Shown here: positions 18,678 through 28,782 of the stretch, piece by piece
Numbering within the stretch: position 1 is the stretch's first letter
Layout: every line of letters starts with the position of its first letter
Source of the DNA: Halodesulfovibrio spirochaetisodalis
Lineage (GTDB): Bacteria; Desulfobacterota; Desulfovibrionia; Desulfovibrionales; Desulfovibrionaceae
Length of the DNA stretch: 64,000 nucleotides
Assembly: GCF_001672295.1 (NCBI RefSeq)
Contig: NZ_JXMS01000019.1
Location: 1 to 64,000 of the forward strand
Direction of reading: 5' to 3'
Made by a program: the position numbers and the translations under genes
Notes under the pieces: model-generated
Database searches by the model: none
Told to the model about the DNA's origin: nothing
The model's input: the letters and a program-made list of their open reading frames with translations, nothing else

Positions 18678-19364
18678 TTAATGAGCGTGTTCTGGAAGCA
18701 TGGAGTGTACGCGTTTAGCAAGGTAGATAAACGGGGTGTCCAGTACAGAAACAAACGCTTTAAAAAGAACTGTGGTAATCATGATTTCAACCAGAACCGC
18801 TGTCGGGAAAACACCATAGAAAGCGATCAGGCAGAATATTCCAGAATCAATAACGTGGGATGCCAGTGTGGAGGCGTTGTTGCGTAACCACAGCATCTTG
18901 CCGTTAGTTTTTGCTTTCCAGAAATGGAATGCCCATACATCATGTGTTTGTGATGCAAGGTAGGCAAGCATAGAGGCGACAGCAACACGTGGCAGGAAAC
19001 CAAAAATTGCTTCCAGATGTGGCTGTGCAAAGTCGTCCGCAGCAGGTGAGAAATGCAGAGCAACCTGCATATATACTGTCATAAGGACGAGGGTGATGAA
19101 GCCGAGTAAAACACCTTTTTGTGCTTCGCGTTTTCCATAGAATTCGCTCAGCATGTCCGTAGCCAGAAAAACACCGGCATACAGGATGTTACCAAGGGTT
19201 GTAGTGAGACCAAACAGCTCGACTGTTTTGAGAACCTGAAGGTTACATAAAAGAAGGTTGAAGACAATAACGGCAAACAGGCCGATCCTGCCAAAGAACC
19301 TGTAGAGCATCAGTGCAATACAGAGATCTGTAATTGCGAAGCTAATCCATAATACTTCGTTCAC
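18678..19364 (-). CDS. yhhQ: Queuosine precursor transporter (YhhQ/VUT family)
   Basis: A 228-residue protein with about six membrane segments and the family blocks ATDMLSEFYGKREAQKG and LWLRNNASTLASHVIDS. YhhQ takes up 7-cyano- or 7-aminomethyl-7-deazaguanine for tRNA queuosine synthesis. Translation starts at GTG 19364 with AAGGAG nine bases upstream. No preQ1 riboswitch was recognised in the short leader. Confidence 0.88.
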   Translation of the reverse strand: MNEVLWISFAITDLCIALMLYRFFGRIGLFAVIVFNLLLCNLQVLKTVELFGLTTTLGNILYAGVFLATDMLSEFYGKREAQKGVLLGFITLVLMTVYMQVALHFSPAADDFAQPHLEAIFGFLPRVAVASMLAYLASQTHDVWAFHFWKAKTNGKMLWLRNNASTLASHVIDSGIFCLIAFYGVFPTAVLVEIMITTVLFKAFVSVLDTPFIYLAKRVHSMLPEHAH

Positions 19365-19446
19365 GACGAATACTCCTTGAAGCGATTGAAACCGGGAAAA
19401 CAGCCCGATTTGTCGGCTTCGTAAATAGGCTCAAATCGTCATGAGG

Positions 19447-20919
19447 TCAAGTTGCATAGCCTCCGGCAAGCAGCAGGCTATTGTCAGGGTACAGGACTGT
19501 AACCTTGTTTTTGCCCTCATGTTTTGCTTGGTACAGTGCGGCGTCCGCTCTGCGAATAATTTCAACCGGCGGTTCAACCGTGGTGAGGTTGATGCATGCC
19601 ACACCGATGCTGGCTGTTGTTTTTATTACACCGTTGTCGGTACAGAATCCGTGATTTTCAATTTGAATCCGGATGCGCTCCGCCAGTATGGTGGCATGGC
19701 TTGCGGACGTGCAAGGTAGCAGTACGGCAAACTCCTCACCTCCGAAGCGGGCAATATAGTCTGAGGTACGCAGAGAATCGGCAAGGATCTGGCTGAGGTC
19801 TTTCAGTACTAAGTCGCCTGCGAGGTGTCCGTATGTATCGTTGATATTTTTAAAATTATCGATATCTGCAATCATCAGGCACAGTGAGTGGCCATAGCGT
19901 CTGTGCCGTGTGTCTTCTTCCTGAAGTCGTTTGTCGAAATGGCGTCTGTTGTAGAGCTGAGTCAGCCCGTCAATGTCTGCATTATGCTGAGCTGCTGTGA
20001 ACAGCATAGCATTGTTAAGTGCTAATGTAAGGTGTGAGATTGCAGACTGAAGAACCTGAATCTGGTCTTTGCCAAGTTGCGGTGTGTCGTTGCACTGAAC
20101 CATGACCACGCCGAACGGGGAGTCACGGTGCTCAAGATCTACAGCAAGGAGTGATTCGGCTCGAGGCATAACATCATCACTGACGGTACCCATGTATTCC
20201 ATATCCAGACTGACAATGCTGTCTCCAAGAATGTGCTCAGCTCGTTGCGTAAGCTCATGCGTCCACGCGCGAGATGTCTGATCTTTTTTGCTGCCGGAAA
20301 CATATACCGTAGCATGTATGTTTTCAGTGTCCTGCGGTGACCAGCAGACAGCATTAATTGCAGAGACCGGTAATAAGGTAGCAAGCTCGTTTTGAGCGGC
20401 GCGTAAAATTTCTGCAGGGTCAAGGTGCTGCGTAACTTTTTCAAGAAAGGATACAAGGAAGCCTAGCATGTTGTTTTTGCGTTCCAGTATCTCTCTTTCA
20501 AGGCATATTTCACGCGTCATGTGCATGATGTCCTGATAGAGATTCTGCGTTTCAACGGCAGAAAGGAGGACATTGCGGGCGCGCTGTTTTGTGATTGGAG
20601 GCTTGATAATTTCCGTGAAGCCGCACTCAAGTAAAGATTCAAGCTCGGCAAGGTCGTAGTCGCCACCCATAATCAGAATACGGGAGGAAACATCGATATG
20701 TGCGGTGGATTCAGACGGGAGCTTTTTAAGGCTGTCCCAACCTTGTTTGGAAATCCAAAGAAGACACGGCTCGTCCGCTTCCAGTTGATTGATGGATGGA
20801 GTGACACCAACGGGAAAGCTGATAAGTGCAAAACGATCTCCGGCTGCCTGCCGGATAACCTCTGCATCCTCATTGCTGATGCCCAGTCCCCACATGAGCT
20901 TCTTAGTTTGGCCGTTCAC
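19447..20919 (-). CDS. Diguanylate cyclase (pseudo-receiver, GAF, GGDEF)
   Basis: 490 residues from GTG 20919, which has a GGAGG site 5 bases upstream; the frame is open to 21072 but that extension has no site. The C-terminal GGDEF domain carries an intact GGEEF (393-397) and an RTSD inhibitory I-site five residues before it, so it should make c-di-GMP with product inhibition. The middle (about 145-325) looks like a GAF domain. The N-terminal 120 residues resemble a receiver fold, including an IIKPP block, but I see no phosphoacceptor Asp. Confidence 0.9.
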   Translation of the reverse strand: MNGQTKKLMWGLGISNEDAEVIRQAAGDRFALISFPVGVTPSINQLEADEPCLLWISKQGWDSLKKLPSESTAHIDVSSRILIMGGDYDLAELESLLECGFTEIIKPPITKQRARNVLLSAVETQNLYQDIMHMTREICLEREILERKNNMLGFLVSFLEKVTQHLDPAEILRAAQNELATLLPVSAINAVCWSPQDTENIHATVYVSGSKKDQTSRAWTHELTQRAEHILGDSIVSLDMEYMGTVSDDVMPRAESLLAVDLEHRDSPFGVVMVQCNDTPQLGKDQIQVLQSAISHLTLALNNAMLFTAAQHNADIDGLTQLYNRRHFDKRLQEEDTRHRRYGHSLCLMIADIDNFKNINDTYGHLAGDLVLKDLSQILADSLRTSDYIARFGGEEFAVLLPCTSASHATILAERIRIQIENHGFCTDNGVIKTTASIGVACINLTTVEPPVEIIRRADAALYQAKHEGKNKVTVLYPDNSLLLAGGYAT

Positions 20920-21256
20920 GGTATCCTCCAAAATATTACGGCAATTATTGCCGGTCATGATAAAAATTGTGGCGTATGCCTCTATTAAGCAAAGAGCATG
21001 CCGTAATTTTTGTATCTTTGTTTTTTCAGGATGAATTTTGGTGAAAGAAGAAAATGGGAAATGGTTGGTCAAAAAACTGACTCAAGATATTGTGTTTATA
21101 ATCAATATAAGAAGATAGTGTGCTCAAAAGAAAAAAAGTCCCGTCAAGCGGGGCTTTTTTGAGTGCTGCTGAACTTTGAATGCAAGAAGAGCACGGTAAG
21201 GCGAGCAAAGAAATGCTGATGTGTGGAAAAGAGGCTTGGTCAATGTGTGAGAAAAA
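20920..21256. other. Intergenic region with one terminator
   Basis: 336 bp upstream of the cyclase gene. Apart from the terminator at 21132-21160 no feature is seen; the 70-codon open frame crossing into the hydrolase gene is a shadow. Confidence 0.5.
21132..21160 (-). terminator. Terminator of the hydrolase gene
   Basis: A 12-bp stem with one G-T pair (21132-21143 with 21149-21160) has poly-A and poly-T arms. It lies downstream of the minus-strand hydrolase gene and could work in both directions. Confidence 0.8.
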
Positions 21257-22114
21257 TTATTTTTTTGTGAACGTTGTTATCGTATGGGCAACATTATTTG
21301 CGATTGATTTGTCTATGAGCATAGCAAGATGGCTTACCGGTTTTGTTTTATGCGTATGCCAGTGTTCAGGTGGGGTAGATACGCTTTTCTGAGGCAGTAC
21401 CATATTGTCCAGCGGGGAAAAAAAAGCATGGCAGGGTATGTCCAGCGGGTGGGCAGTTTGTTCCTGCTGTTCTATCTGCTTGATAAGAGCCCCATTAAAT
21501 TCGAGTTGCCTTCCTAGAGACAGGGCGGAAAATATTGCCAGCTTGCTTCCGTGCATGGGGGCACCGAGGGTTACGACTCCGGCAGTTTGCTTTGCTTGAG
21601 AGGCAGTGCTTAACCAGTTGCGCAGTAATAGCCCGCCCATACTGTGACCGACGAGCACTGGTTTTGCGGCAGGATAGCGGGAAAAGAATTGCTTCATGTA
21701 GGCATCCAGTTCCTGACTGATTTCTTCAAACGATTTGAAACTGGAATAATAGAAGGAAGCAGTATTGGTCAGGCCGTATCGAGCCAGCCATCGTTTATAG
21801 AGCAGCCATGCAGAAGAGTTATGGAATAATCCATGAACCATGATGATAGGTGTATCAGGTCTCTTCGGAAGTTGAGGGGTATGTTTTTGCCTGTATTGAA
21901 GGAGAGTTCCATAGAGATATATGCTGAAGCAGAAAAATTGAGCTTTGAAAGCAGAAAAAACTGCCTTGTGTATGGCTTTTGTTGCGGCTTCCGGTGAATC
22001 AAAGAATTCTTCCAGCTGCGACTGATGCTCGTACCGGTACAGCATATAGGTTGCTACTGCTACAAAGAGGCATGAAAGTGCAAACAGTGTAAATAGGATC
22101 GCAACGAGAAACAT
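21257..22114 (-). CDS. Membrane-anchored alpha/beta hydrolase, lipase-like
   Basis: A 285-residue protein. An N-terminal membrane segment (about residues 2-27) precedes an alpha/beta hydrolase domain with the oxyanion motif VHGLFHNS (93-100) and nucleophile elbow GHSMGG (Ser158). There is an Asp in FSPLDNMV and a late His in VSHLAML. Similar to triacylglycerol lipase/esterase family members acting at the inner membrane face; the substrate is unknown. The start at ATG 22114 has only a distant AAAGG site, so a slightly different start is possible. Monocistronic. Confidence 0.82.
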   Translation of the reverse strand: MFLVAILFTLFALSCLFVAVATYMLYRYEHQSQLEEFFDSPEAATKAIHKAVFSAFKAQFFCFSIYLYGTLLQYRQKHTPQLPKRPDTPIIMVHGLFHNSSAWLLYKRWLARYGLTNTASFYYSSFKSFEEISQELDAYMKQFFSRYPAAKPVLVGHSMGGLLLRNWLSTASQAKQTAGVVTLGAPMHGSKLAIFSALSLGRQLEFNGALIKQIEQQEQTAHPLDIPCHAFFSPLDNMVLPQKSVSTPPEHWHTHKTKPVSHLAMLIDKSIANNVAHTITTFTKK

Positions 22115-22325
22115 AAGGCTGCCTTTGAGCTATACTTTTTATTGAATCCCTTCGCCTTTTTTAGAGTACAGGCTCAGGGGGTATTGTTATGATAGTCAGG
22201 TAAGCGGTGTACCGTTTTTATTCCAACACAGGTTCAGTAGTAGGTATAGTTGGTACGTGTAAAGATAGTCTCTTTATCCGTAATAATACATGATCAATAT
22301 GGAAATTTTGTATGGATGTTCACTG

Positions 22326-24737
22326 TTATTCCTGTAATTCATCCATAAGCGTATTCAAATTACTTGCAAGAGATGAAAGCTCCATGATCGCATCAGCAGA
22401 TTGAATTAACGCTTGGGCGGATTCATCTGCCAGTCTGTTCACTTCGCTGGAAGCTCCGGCAATTTGCTCTGTTGTTGCGGACTGCTGTTCAGCAGCGGTC
22501 GCAATGGAGCGCACCCGTTCAGATGTTTCCATTACGGAGGTCACAATTTGTTGCAGTGAGTTACCAGCCGCATGTGTCTGCTGGGTGTTTTCACCGATTA
22601 AATCTGCAACGTCATGCATGTACGTGAGCGTATTTGAAGTACTGTTCTGAATGCCTGTTACAACGTTTTCCACTTCTTTTGTTGCACTCATTGTTTTTTC
22701 TGCAAGTTTACGGACTTCGTCTGCGACTACTGCAAAACCGCGTCCTGCGTCCCCTGCGCGGGCAGCTTCAATGGCAGCGTTCAGTGCCAGCAGGTTTGTC
22801 TGGTCAGCAATGTCATTAATTACATTGATAATATTCCCGATACCATCGGCCTGACTTCTGAGTTCTGCAATAAATTTTTGCATTTCAACGGTGTTGTCAT
22901 GCACGTCTTTAGTAGAGGCGACCACGTGGGTGACAACGGCTGCACCATCTTCGGCTGTTTTATGAGCCTGTTCTGCGCTTTCAGCCGCATCAGCTGCATT
23001 TTTTGCAACTTCGAGTGTTGTCAGATTCATCTCTTCAACGGCTACAGCTGACTCTCCGGCTCTGCTGGCCTGTGCCGATGCACCTGCACGGCATTGCTCA
23101 ATTTGCGCAGAAAGTTCGGCAGAGGCGGAAGCTACTTGTCTTGCAATAGCATGCGCTTCTGTAGCGACCGCAGTAATTTTTTCCCCTTGTGTCTGGATTC
23201 GTTGTTCATTTTTTCGAATATCTGTGAGGTCGTGCCAGAAGGAAACTGAACCTAGAAGTACCCCATCCATGTTGTAGAACGGCGTGGTGGTAACCATAAT
23301 ATGGAGCGTCTTCCCAGAAACATGCGGGAACTCGATTTCTTCCTGAATAGTTTTTTCTTGGCGGATTGCTTTATTCGCCAGTGTATTATGTTCTGGATCG
23401 TTAAAGAAAAACTCACCAGAAGCTACGCCAATATAGCTGTCGGGAGAGCCAGACTTGCCTATGATGTTGCAGTGAGCCTCGTTTGTCCAAAGTACGCGAA
23501 AATCGGCACCAATGATTGTACACGGAGCAGGAATTCCTTTGAGCACGCCTTCTGAAAAGCCGAGTTTGTTCTTAAGCTCTGCCACCATGATGTTTACTGA
23601 CTCAACTGTACTGCCGATGGCGTCGTTCAGGTGGTATTCGCAGCGAGCATTGAGGTCTCCTGCTGCAATACGCTTGGTGGTTTCGCCAAGCTCTTCAAGC
23701 GGTTTAAGGAGACTGCGAAGAAGGAATACCAGAAGTAGAGTAGATATTATTATGCCTGCAAGGATACTGATGATGCCTATTTTCTGTAAGGCAAGGTCTG
23801 CACCGAGGCTGAGGTGTTTTCGGGCAACGGTAAAGATTATTCGCCAGCCGCGGGATTCAATAGGTTGAACATACGAGATGAATTCTTCACCGTTCTCCGT
23901 GTAGGAAGTAAAACCTTCCTGTGTTTCCATCAGTAGTTTTCCTGTGGCTGTGTCTGCAAGGTTGCCAGATTTTTCGAAAGCAGCGTCAGGATGATAGGCA
24001 AAAGAACCATCTGCGCGGGCAATGACAGGGTAACCATGTCCGCTGTAGCTGATTTTACTGATCATGGCTCTGAGAGCCTTGCTGACCATAGGGCGTCCGC
24101 AGAAGATGACGGCAATAACGTTGCCGTGTTTGTCTTTGAGTGGTTTGTAGATACTCAAAAAGAACTGGCTGACAACGAATGCTCTGCCAAGATACGTTTC
24201 TCCCTTCATAACAGCTTTATAAACAGGGCTGTCAGAAGGAATATATGTTCCTGTTGCCCGTTGTCCGTTAGAGGTGATGACATTTGTTGTGACACGCAAA
24301 AGTTTGCCGGGAAGAACTTGAAATATGGTCGCAGTGCTGCCGGATATTTTTTGCACGCTATCTACAATGGCATGTGAGTTGTTAAGTGACGTTGTGCCGA
24401 CATTGAGCGAACGGATGCTGACATTTTCTTTCTTCTTGGTGACTTGATTTGTGATGGTTGCAAAGAGGTTGGCGTTTTCACCAAGAGCAATACCGCCTTG
24501 CAGGAGGATTTCTTTTTCAAGAATTCCTACATCGGTTTTCAGCATTTCAAGTGTTTTCGCATGTTCCATTTCAATGGAGTCTTCAAGCTCTACTACCATG
24601 CTGTGTATGAACTGTTCGCCGAGGTGTGTTAGTGAATTTTTAGAAACTATATAGCCGCTGCACCCCAGACCAGCTAAGAGCGCAACAGTTACAATAAGTA
24701 CTGAAGCAATTAACTTTCTATTGAAGTTCAAATTCAT
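22326..24737 (-). CDS. Methyl-accepting chemotaxis protein (Cache-HAMP-PAS type)
   Basis: 803 residues from ATG 24737, with GAGGAAG upstream. Order: membrane segment 1 (about 9-30); a large periplasmic Cache-type sensor with a [19 protein letters not shown] stretch typical of dCache/sCache domains; membrane segment 2 (about 310-335); HAMP; PAS; and the MCP hairpin with the same [19 protein letters not shown] tip as the receptor at 15082. Cache sensors bind small organic ligands directly. Monocistronic, with a long gene-free region upstream. Confidence 0.93.
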   Translation of the reverse strand: MNLNFNRKLIASVLIVTVALLAGLGCSGYIVSKNSLTHLGEQFIHSMVVELEDSIEMEHAKTLEMLKTDVGILEKEILLQGGIALGENANLFATITNQVTKKKENVSIRSLNVGTTSLNNSHAIVDSVQKISGSTATIFQVLPGKLLRVTTNVITSNGQRATGTYIPSDSPVYKAVMKGETYLGRAFVVSQFFLSIYKPLKDKHGNVIAVIFCGRPMVSKALRAMISKISYSGHGYPVIARADGSFAYHPDAAFEKSGNLADTATGKLLMETQEGFTSYTENGEEFISYVQPIESRGWRIIFTVARKHLSLGADLALQKIGIISILAGIIISTLLLVFLLRSLLKPLEELGETTKRIAAGDLNARCEYHLNDAIGSTVESVNIMVAELKNKLGFSEGVLKGIPAPCTIIGADFRVLWTNEAHCNIIGKSGSPDSYIGVASGEFFFNDPEHNTLANKAIRQEKTIQEEIEFPHVSGKTLHIMVTTTPFYNMDGVLLGSVSFWHDLTDIRKNEQRIQTQGEKITAVATEAHAIARQVASASAELSAQIEQCRAGASAQASRAGESAVAVEEMNLTTLEVAKNAADAAESAEQAHKTAEDGAAVVTHVVASTKDVHDNTVEMQKFIAELRSQADGIGNIINVINDIADQTNLLALNAAIEAARAGDAGRGFAVVADEVRKLAEKTMSATKEVENVVTGIQNSTSNTLTYMHDVADLIGENTQQTHAAGNSLQQIVTSVMETSERVRSIATAAEQQSATTEQIAGASSEVNRLADESAQALIQSADAIMELSSLASNLNTLMDELQE

Positions 24738-25816
24738 CACACTTCCTCACATGCTTTGTTAAATAATGTAAAATCATTAAAATGCAAGAATGCAGAGCAA
24801 TAGTACAGCGCTATGTATAAACATTAGTTGCTGTATTTGTTATTACAGTAAAAAGTCGTTCACTTTTCTTTTATGTTATGGAGAATGAAGAAATAGGCTT
24901 GGGTGTAAATAAGTGTTAATTGCTTACGCATAAAAATAAAAAAGCGCAATGATTAAAAGGCATAGAGATGGAATCATATTTTTATATGGTAGTCTTAGCG
25001 AGAATGTTGCAGTAAAAATGATGTGTAATGCATGTTTTGAGACTGTTTTATTGCTAAGAATATTATTTATGCATGTAATATTTATTCTATATCCATTTTT
25101 ATAAAGAAGGAAATATCAGTAATATAATTTTTACTGTGTAAAAATCTAGTCGAGCAACCATATTGCTTAACTAACTATTACCTTATGTAATGCTTGTTTG
25201 ATGTTCGAGGAATTGTATATGTCATAGTTAGTTCAAATGTTTTTCGCATAATTTCTAGATAATACAGTCTAATAGATTTGCTGCAGATTCTAAGAAGTTA
25301 ATCGAAAGGCATTAGATCCTAGACTGGTGTGATGACGAATACGAAGTAGCAACAATCTATGCTAGTCCATACTGCAAAAAATAGTGTGGATACTGCTTTG
25401 TGGGTTGTATCTTCCAGTAATCGTAGAGTATTTTTTGAGTAATAGCAGGGTGACGCATGAATTTTTATTGCTATTCAGCTGAATACTGTAGTCATAAGGT
25501 AAGAGTAGAATGCGAATCCTGCTAGGTGGGGTGAAGTTGGGGTACGAGGGTAGTTGATCCGGCTAAGAGATGATGTCAGTTTGGGGTGTCAAGTACTTGG
25601 TAATAGTAGCTGTTACTATAAAAAGTACAAGTGGTGTTCTTCAATTAGTGATTTGCTGCAATACGTTAGCGTCTACTAGCTTGAAAAACGTTTTTACTTT
25701 TTTTTATCAGCGCAAAAGACCGGATGGAGCGGGTATTAGATTTACAGGTATCCCGTAAATGCAAAAAGCCAGAACAAAGGTTCTGGCTTTTTGTTTTTGT
25801 TGTGCTATGGATTAGA
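24738..25816. other. Gene-free AT-rich stretch of about 1.1 kb
   Basis: No open frame with a ribosome-binding site or recognisable product on either strand. The longest (25570-25758, plus) looks random. The left third is very AT-rich and should hold the Cache chemoreceptor promoter. The right end carries a perfect bidirectional terminator at 25762-25793, which on the plus strand would end a transcript starting somewhere in this stretch. Confidence 0.55.
25762..25797. terminator. Bidirectional Rho-independent terminator
   Basis: A perfect 14-bp stem (25762-25775 with 25780-25793) has a 4-nt loop, A5 on one side and T-rich sequence on the other. It terminates the minus-strand marC gene. Confidence 0.88.
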
Positions 25817-26434
25817 TTAGAACAGAAAATTTTTGATACCTGTGAAAACAATCTGTGCAGAAAGTGCGGAAAGAATAAGTCCGCTGATCTTACTTAGGAT
25901 GGAAAGTCCGATTGTACCGATGAGGCGCTGAATGTGCGGCGCCATAAGGAGCAGGCACCCTACGGTAAGGATTGCTGCCAGCAGTCCGAAGCTGCTTACG
26001 ATGCGGGTTGTGGTGTCTGTGATCTGAGCACCCATAATAAGAAGGGTACCGATGGTTGCAGGGCCGATGACGACAGGGATTGCCAGCGGAACTACGCTGA
26101 TGTCACCGTCTTCAATGTCATCCGGATTTTTAATCGGGGTTTTGGTTCCCTGAATAAGGTGAACAGCAGAAAGAAACAGAAGTGCTCCTGCGCCAATTCT
26201 GAAGGCATCAAGTGTAATGCCAAAGATTGCAAACAGGGTGTTTCCGAAAAAGAAAAGCGTAAAAGAGGCTACAATAACAGCAAATGTAGTACGGAGTGCT
26301 GTTTTGCGCTGTTTGTCTTTTGGCATGTCTACTGTGAGTGCCAAAAACATACTAACCACGAAGAACGGGGTTAGTACGAAGAAAAATTTTACAAAGGTCT
26401 CAGTGAATACTGTGAGCATCATGGATGTTGGCAT
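25817..26434 (-). CDS. MarC-family integral membrane protein
   Basis: A 205-residue protein with six membrane segments. The FVVSMFLALT block in the first half, AIPVVIGPATIGTLL in the middle and the repeat-like organisation match the MarC/SnatA family (UPF0056). The family's function is poorly defined, with amino-acid export suggested for some members. CAGGTAA precedes the ATG. Monocistronic, divergent from the lactate operon. Confidence 0.88.
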   Translation of the reverse strand: MPTSMMLTVFTETFVKFFFVLTPFFVVSMFLALTVDMPKDKQRKTALRTTFAVIVASFTLFFFGNTLFAIFGITLDAFRIGAGALLFLSAVHLIQGTKTPIKNPDDIEDGDISVVPLAIPVVIGPATIGTLLIMGAQITDTTTRIVSSFGLLAAILTVGCLLLMAPHIQRLIGTIGLSILSKISGLILSALSAQIVFTGIKNFLF

Positions 26435-26508
26435 GGGTTACCTGCTATAAAAGACAATGACGTTGCTGGATGGTACTCTGAAACGTGAATTTCAGCGAAA
26501 ACGTGAGG

Positions 26509-26550
26509 ACGCTTGTATGCTTGTTCGTGTAACTAATCAAGCGTTTTTTT
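26509..26550 (+). promoter_or_regulatory. Possible attenuator hairpin in the lutA leader
   Basis: A 7-bp stem (26509-26515 with 26538-26544) with a 22-nt loop is followed by T7 and lies 57 bp upstream of the first lactate gene. It could be a weak terminator or attenuator. The long loop makes this uncertain. Confidence 0.3.
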
Positions 26551-26606
26551 AAGTTGTAAAAAGATAGCGTTTACAGTCAATTAAGCTCCTGGACAAAGGG
26601 TGGAAT

Positions 26607-27359
26607 ATGAAGAAAGACAGCGCGAATAAAACACCGGTCTATTTCTTTGGAACATGTCTTGCGGATATGATGTATGCAGAGTCCGCAATGGCAGCAATTC
26701 GGTTAATCGAACGGGAAGGATATGAAGTCATATTCCCGATGGAGCAAAGTTGCTGCGGACAGCCGGCATATAACTCCGGATTTCCAGACGAAGCCAGAGA
26801 AGTTGCATGGAAGCAGGTGGAGATTTTTTCAAAGCACGATTACCCTATTGTTGTACCCTCCGGTTCCTGTGCGGGTATGATGAAAGTGCATTACCCTAAG
26901 CTTTTTAAAGACTCCCCTGACCTTTTCATAGTGAAGCGTTTTAGCGAAAGAGTGGTCGAGTTGACCACATTCTTGCACCAGTATGCCAATGCACAATACG
27001 TAGATAAGGGTGCACCTATTAAAGCAACATGGCATTCCTCATGTCATGCTATGCGCGAAGCAAACTGTATTGAAGATTCCAAAGCACTTCTTTCGCAACT
27101 CAGTAATGTTGAACTGATTGAACTTGAACGTGAGCGTGAATGCTGCGGCTTCGGCGGTACGTTCTCCATTAAACAGCCGGAAATTTCCGGTGCGATGGTT
27201 TCTGACAAAGTTGCCGACGTGGTGGCAACCGGTGCGTCAGTAGTATTAAGTGGCGATGCTGGCTGTTTGATGAATATTACAGGGCACATGGATAAAGAAA
27301 ACATTTCGGTAAAGGGTCAGCATATAGCAGAATTTATCTGGGAGCGAATCAATGGCTAG
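26607..27359 (+). CDS. lutA: Lactate utilisation protein LutA/LldE (Fe-S oxidoreductase)
   Basis: A 250-residue protein with two cysteine-rich CCG domains (SCCGQPAYNSG and ECCGFGGTFSIKQPEIS) that bind an unusual iron-sulfur cluster. LutA is one of three subunits of the flavin-free L-lactate oxidase complex that turns lactate into pyruvate, the main carbon and electron source of Desulfovibrio-type bacteria. The ATG has a GGGTGG site. It overlaps lutB by 8 bp, implying translational coupling. Confidence 0.92.
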   Translation: MKKDSANKTPVYFFGTCLADMMYAESAMAAIRLIEREGYEVIFPMEQSCCGQPAYNSGFPDEAREVAWKQVEIFSKHDYPIVVPSGSCAGMMKVHYPKLFKDSPDLFIVKRFSERVVELTTFLHQYANAQYVDKGAPIKATWHSSCHAMREANCIEDSKALLSQLSNVELIELERERECCGFGGTFSIKQPEISGAMVSDKVADVVATGASVVLSGDAGCLMNITGHMDKENISVKGQHIAEFIWERING

Positions 27360-28782
27360 CAACGAGAAGTTCAATTTTGCGCAAAACGTGGCAGAGGCTC
27401 TGGCGGACAGCCAGCTTCGGGCGAACTTCCGTTTCGCTACGGATACGCTCATCCAGCGGCGCAGTACTGTTTTCGCATCACCTGAGGAAACCAATTTTCT
27501 GCGTGATGTAGGCAGCAGCATGAAAAAAGATGTGCTGGCAAACCTTCCTGACCTGCTGGAAAAGTTTGAAGCACAGTGCACAAAGAACGGTATCGTGGTG
27601 CATTGGGCGGAGACAGCTAAAGATGCCAATGAAATAATTCTTGAAATCCTTAACGAGAACTCTGCTGAGAAAGTAGTTAAGGGTAAGTCAATGGCATCAG
27701 AAGAAATTCATTTGAACTCGTACCTTGAAGAGCACGACAAAGAAGTTGTGGAAACTGACTTTGGTGAGTTTATTATTCAGCTTTGCGGTGAACCTCCGTC
27801 TCATATTATTGTCCCTGCTGTGCATAAAAACAGAAAGCAGATTGCAGAAGTGCTTGCCGAGCATATTGAAGGCATGGAGTACACGGAAGATGTAGATATT
27901 ATGCTGGCTAATGTCCGCAGTACACTGCGTGAGCATTTTAAAACAGCCGATGCTGGTATCTCCGGCGTGAACTTTGGTATTGCGGAGACAGGTACCCTCT
28001 GTCTTGTTGAGAACGAAGGTAACGGCCGCATGTGTACCACTGTACCGCCGCTTCACATTGCGCTCATGGGCATTGAAAAGCTGGTTGAGAATGTCGAAGA
28101 TATTCCTGCGATCTACAGACTGCTGTGCGGTTCTGCCACAGGACAGCGCATTACAACTTATTTCAATATGATTTCCGGCCCGCGTAAGAAGGGCGAGCGT
28201 GACGGTCCGAAACAAGTGCACCTTGTTCTGCTGGATAACGGTCGTTCTAAAATTATGAATGACCCGCAGTTGGGTGATGTTCTCAAATGCATCCGTTGCG
28301 GAACCTGTTTGAACCATTGTCCTGTGTTTACCAGAATTGGTGGGCATGCATATGGTTCTACTTATCCGGGGCCGATTGGCGAAATTCTGGTACCACAGAT
28401 TGAAGGGCTTGACCCTAAAGGTGCCATCGCATCTGCATCAACACTCTGTGATGCCTGTGCCGAAGCGTGCCCGGTACGCATTCCGATTCCAGAATTGATT
28501 CGTCGTATGCGTGATGAAAGTTATGGTAATGCCGACCCGAGCAAAGTTGCTCTTTCCGGCTACAAACGCAGCTGTGTGGAAAGCATGGTGTGGCGCGGCT
28601 GGCAGTGGTCTCAGACATCTCCGGTTATGAACAAGATGATGCTGAAAGGTCTTGCCCTGTTCGGTAAATGGATTCCGAAAGTGGGTCCATTGAAAGCATG
28701 GATGAGTGTACGCAGTAAGCCGCAGTTCGGTAAAAACAGCCTCAAAGACTTGGTAAAGAAAGAAGGGGTGCGCCATGAGTAA
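27352..28782 (+). CDS. lutB: Lactate utilisation protein LutB/LldF (ferredoxin-like subunit)
   Basis: A 476-residue protein. The N-terminal LUD domain (about residues 60-300) is followed by two [4Fe-4S] motifs, CIRCGTCLNHCPVF (about 313-326) and CDACAEACPV (about 366-375), and a C-terminal helical region. It passes electrons from the LutA/LutC centre onwards, presumably to the quinone pool. It overlaps both neighbours by 8 bp. Confidence 0.93.
   Translation: MASNEKFNFAQNVAEALADSQLRANFRFATDTLIQRRSTVFASPEETNFLRDVGSSMKKDVLANLPDLLEKFEAQCTKNGIVVHWAETAKDANEIILEILNENSAEKVVKGKSMASEEIHLNSYLEEHDKEVVETDFGEFIIQLCGEPPSHIIVPAVHKNRKQIAEVLAEHIEGMEYTEDVDIMLANVRSTLREHFKTADAGISGVNFGIAETGTLCLVENEGNGRMCTTVPPLHIALMGIEKLVENVEDIPAIYRLLCGSATGQRITTYFNMISGPRKKGERDGPKQVHLVLLDNGRSKIMNDPQLGDVLKCIRCGTCLNHCPVFTRIGGHAYGSTYPGPIGEILVPQIEGLDPKGAIASASTLCDACAEACPVRIPIPELIRRMRDESYGNADPSKVALSGYKRSCVESMVWRGWQWSQTSPVMNKMMLKGLALFGKWIPKVGPLKAWMSVRSKPQFGKNSLKDLVKKEGVRHE

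Noticed and set aside
25570..25758. 62-codon frame in the 1.1-kb gene-free region
   Set aside because: Random-looking translation with no ribosome-binding site.
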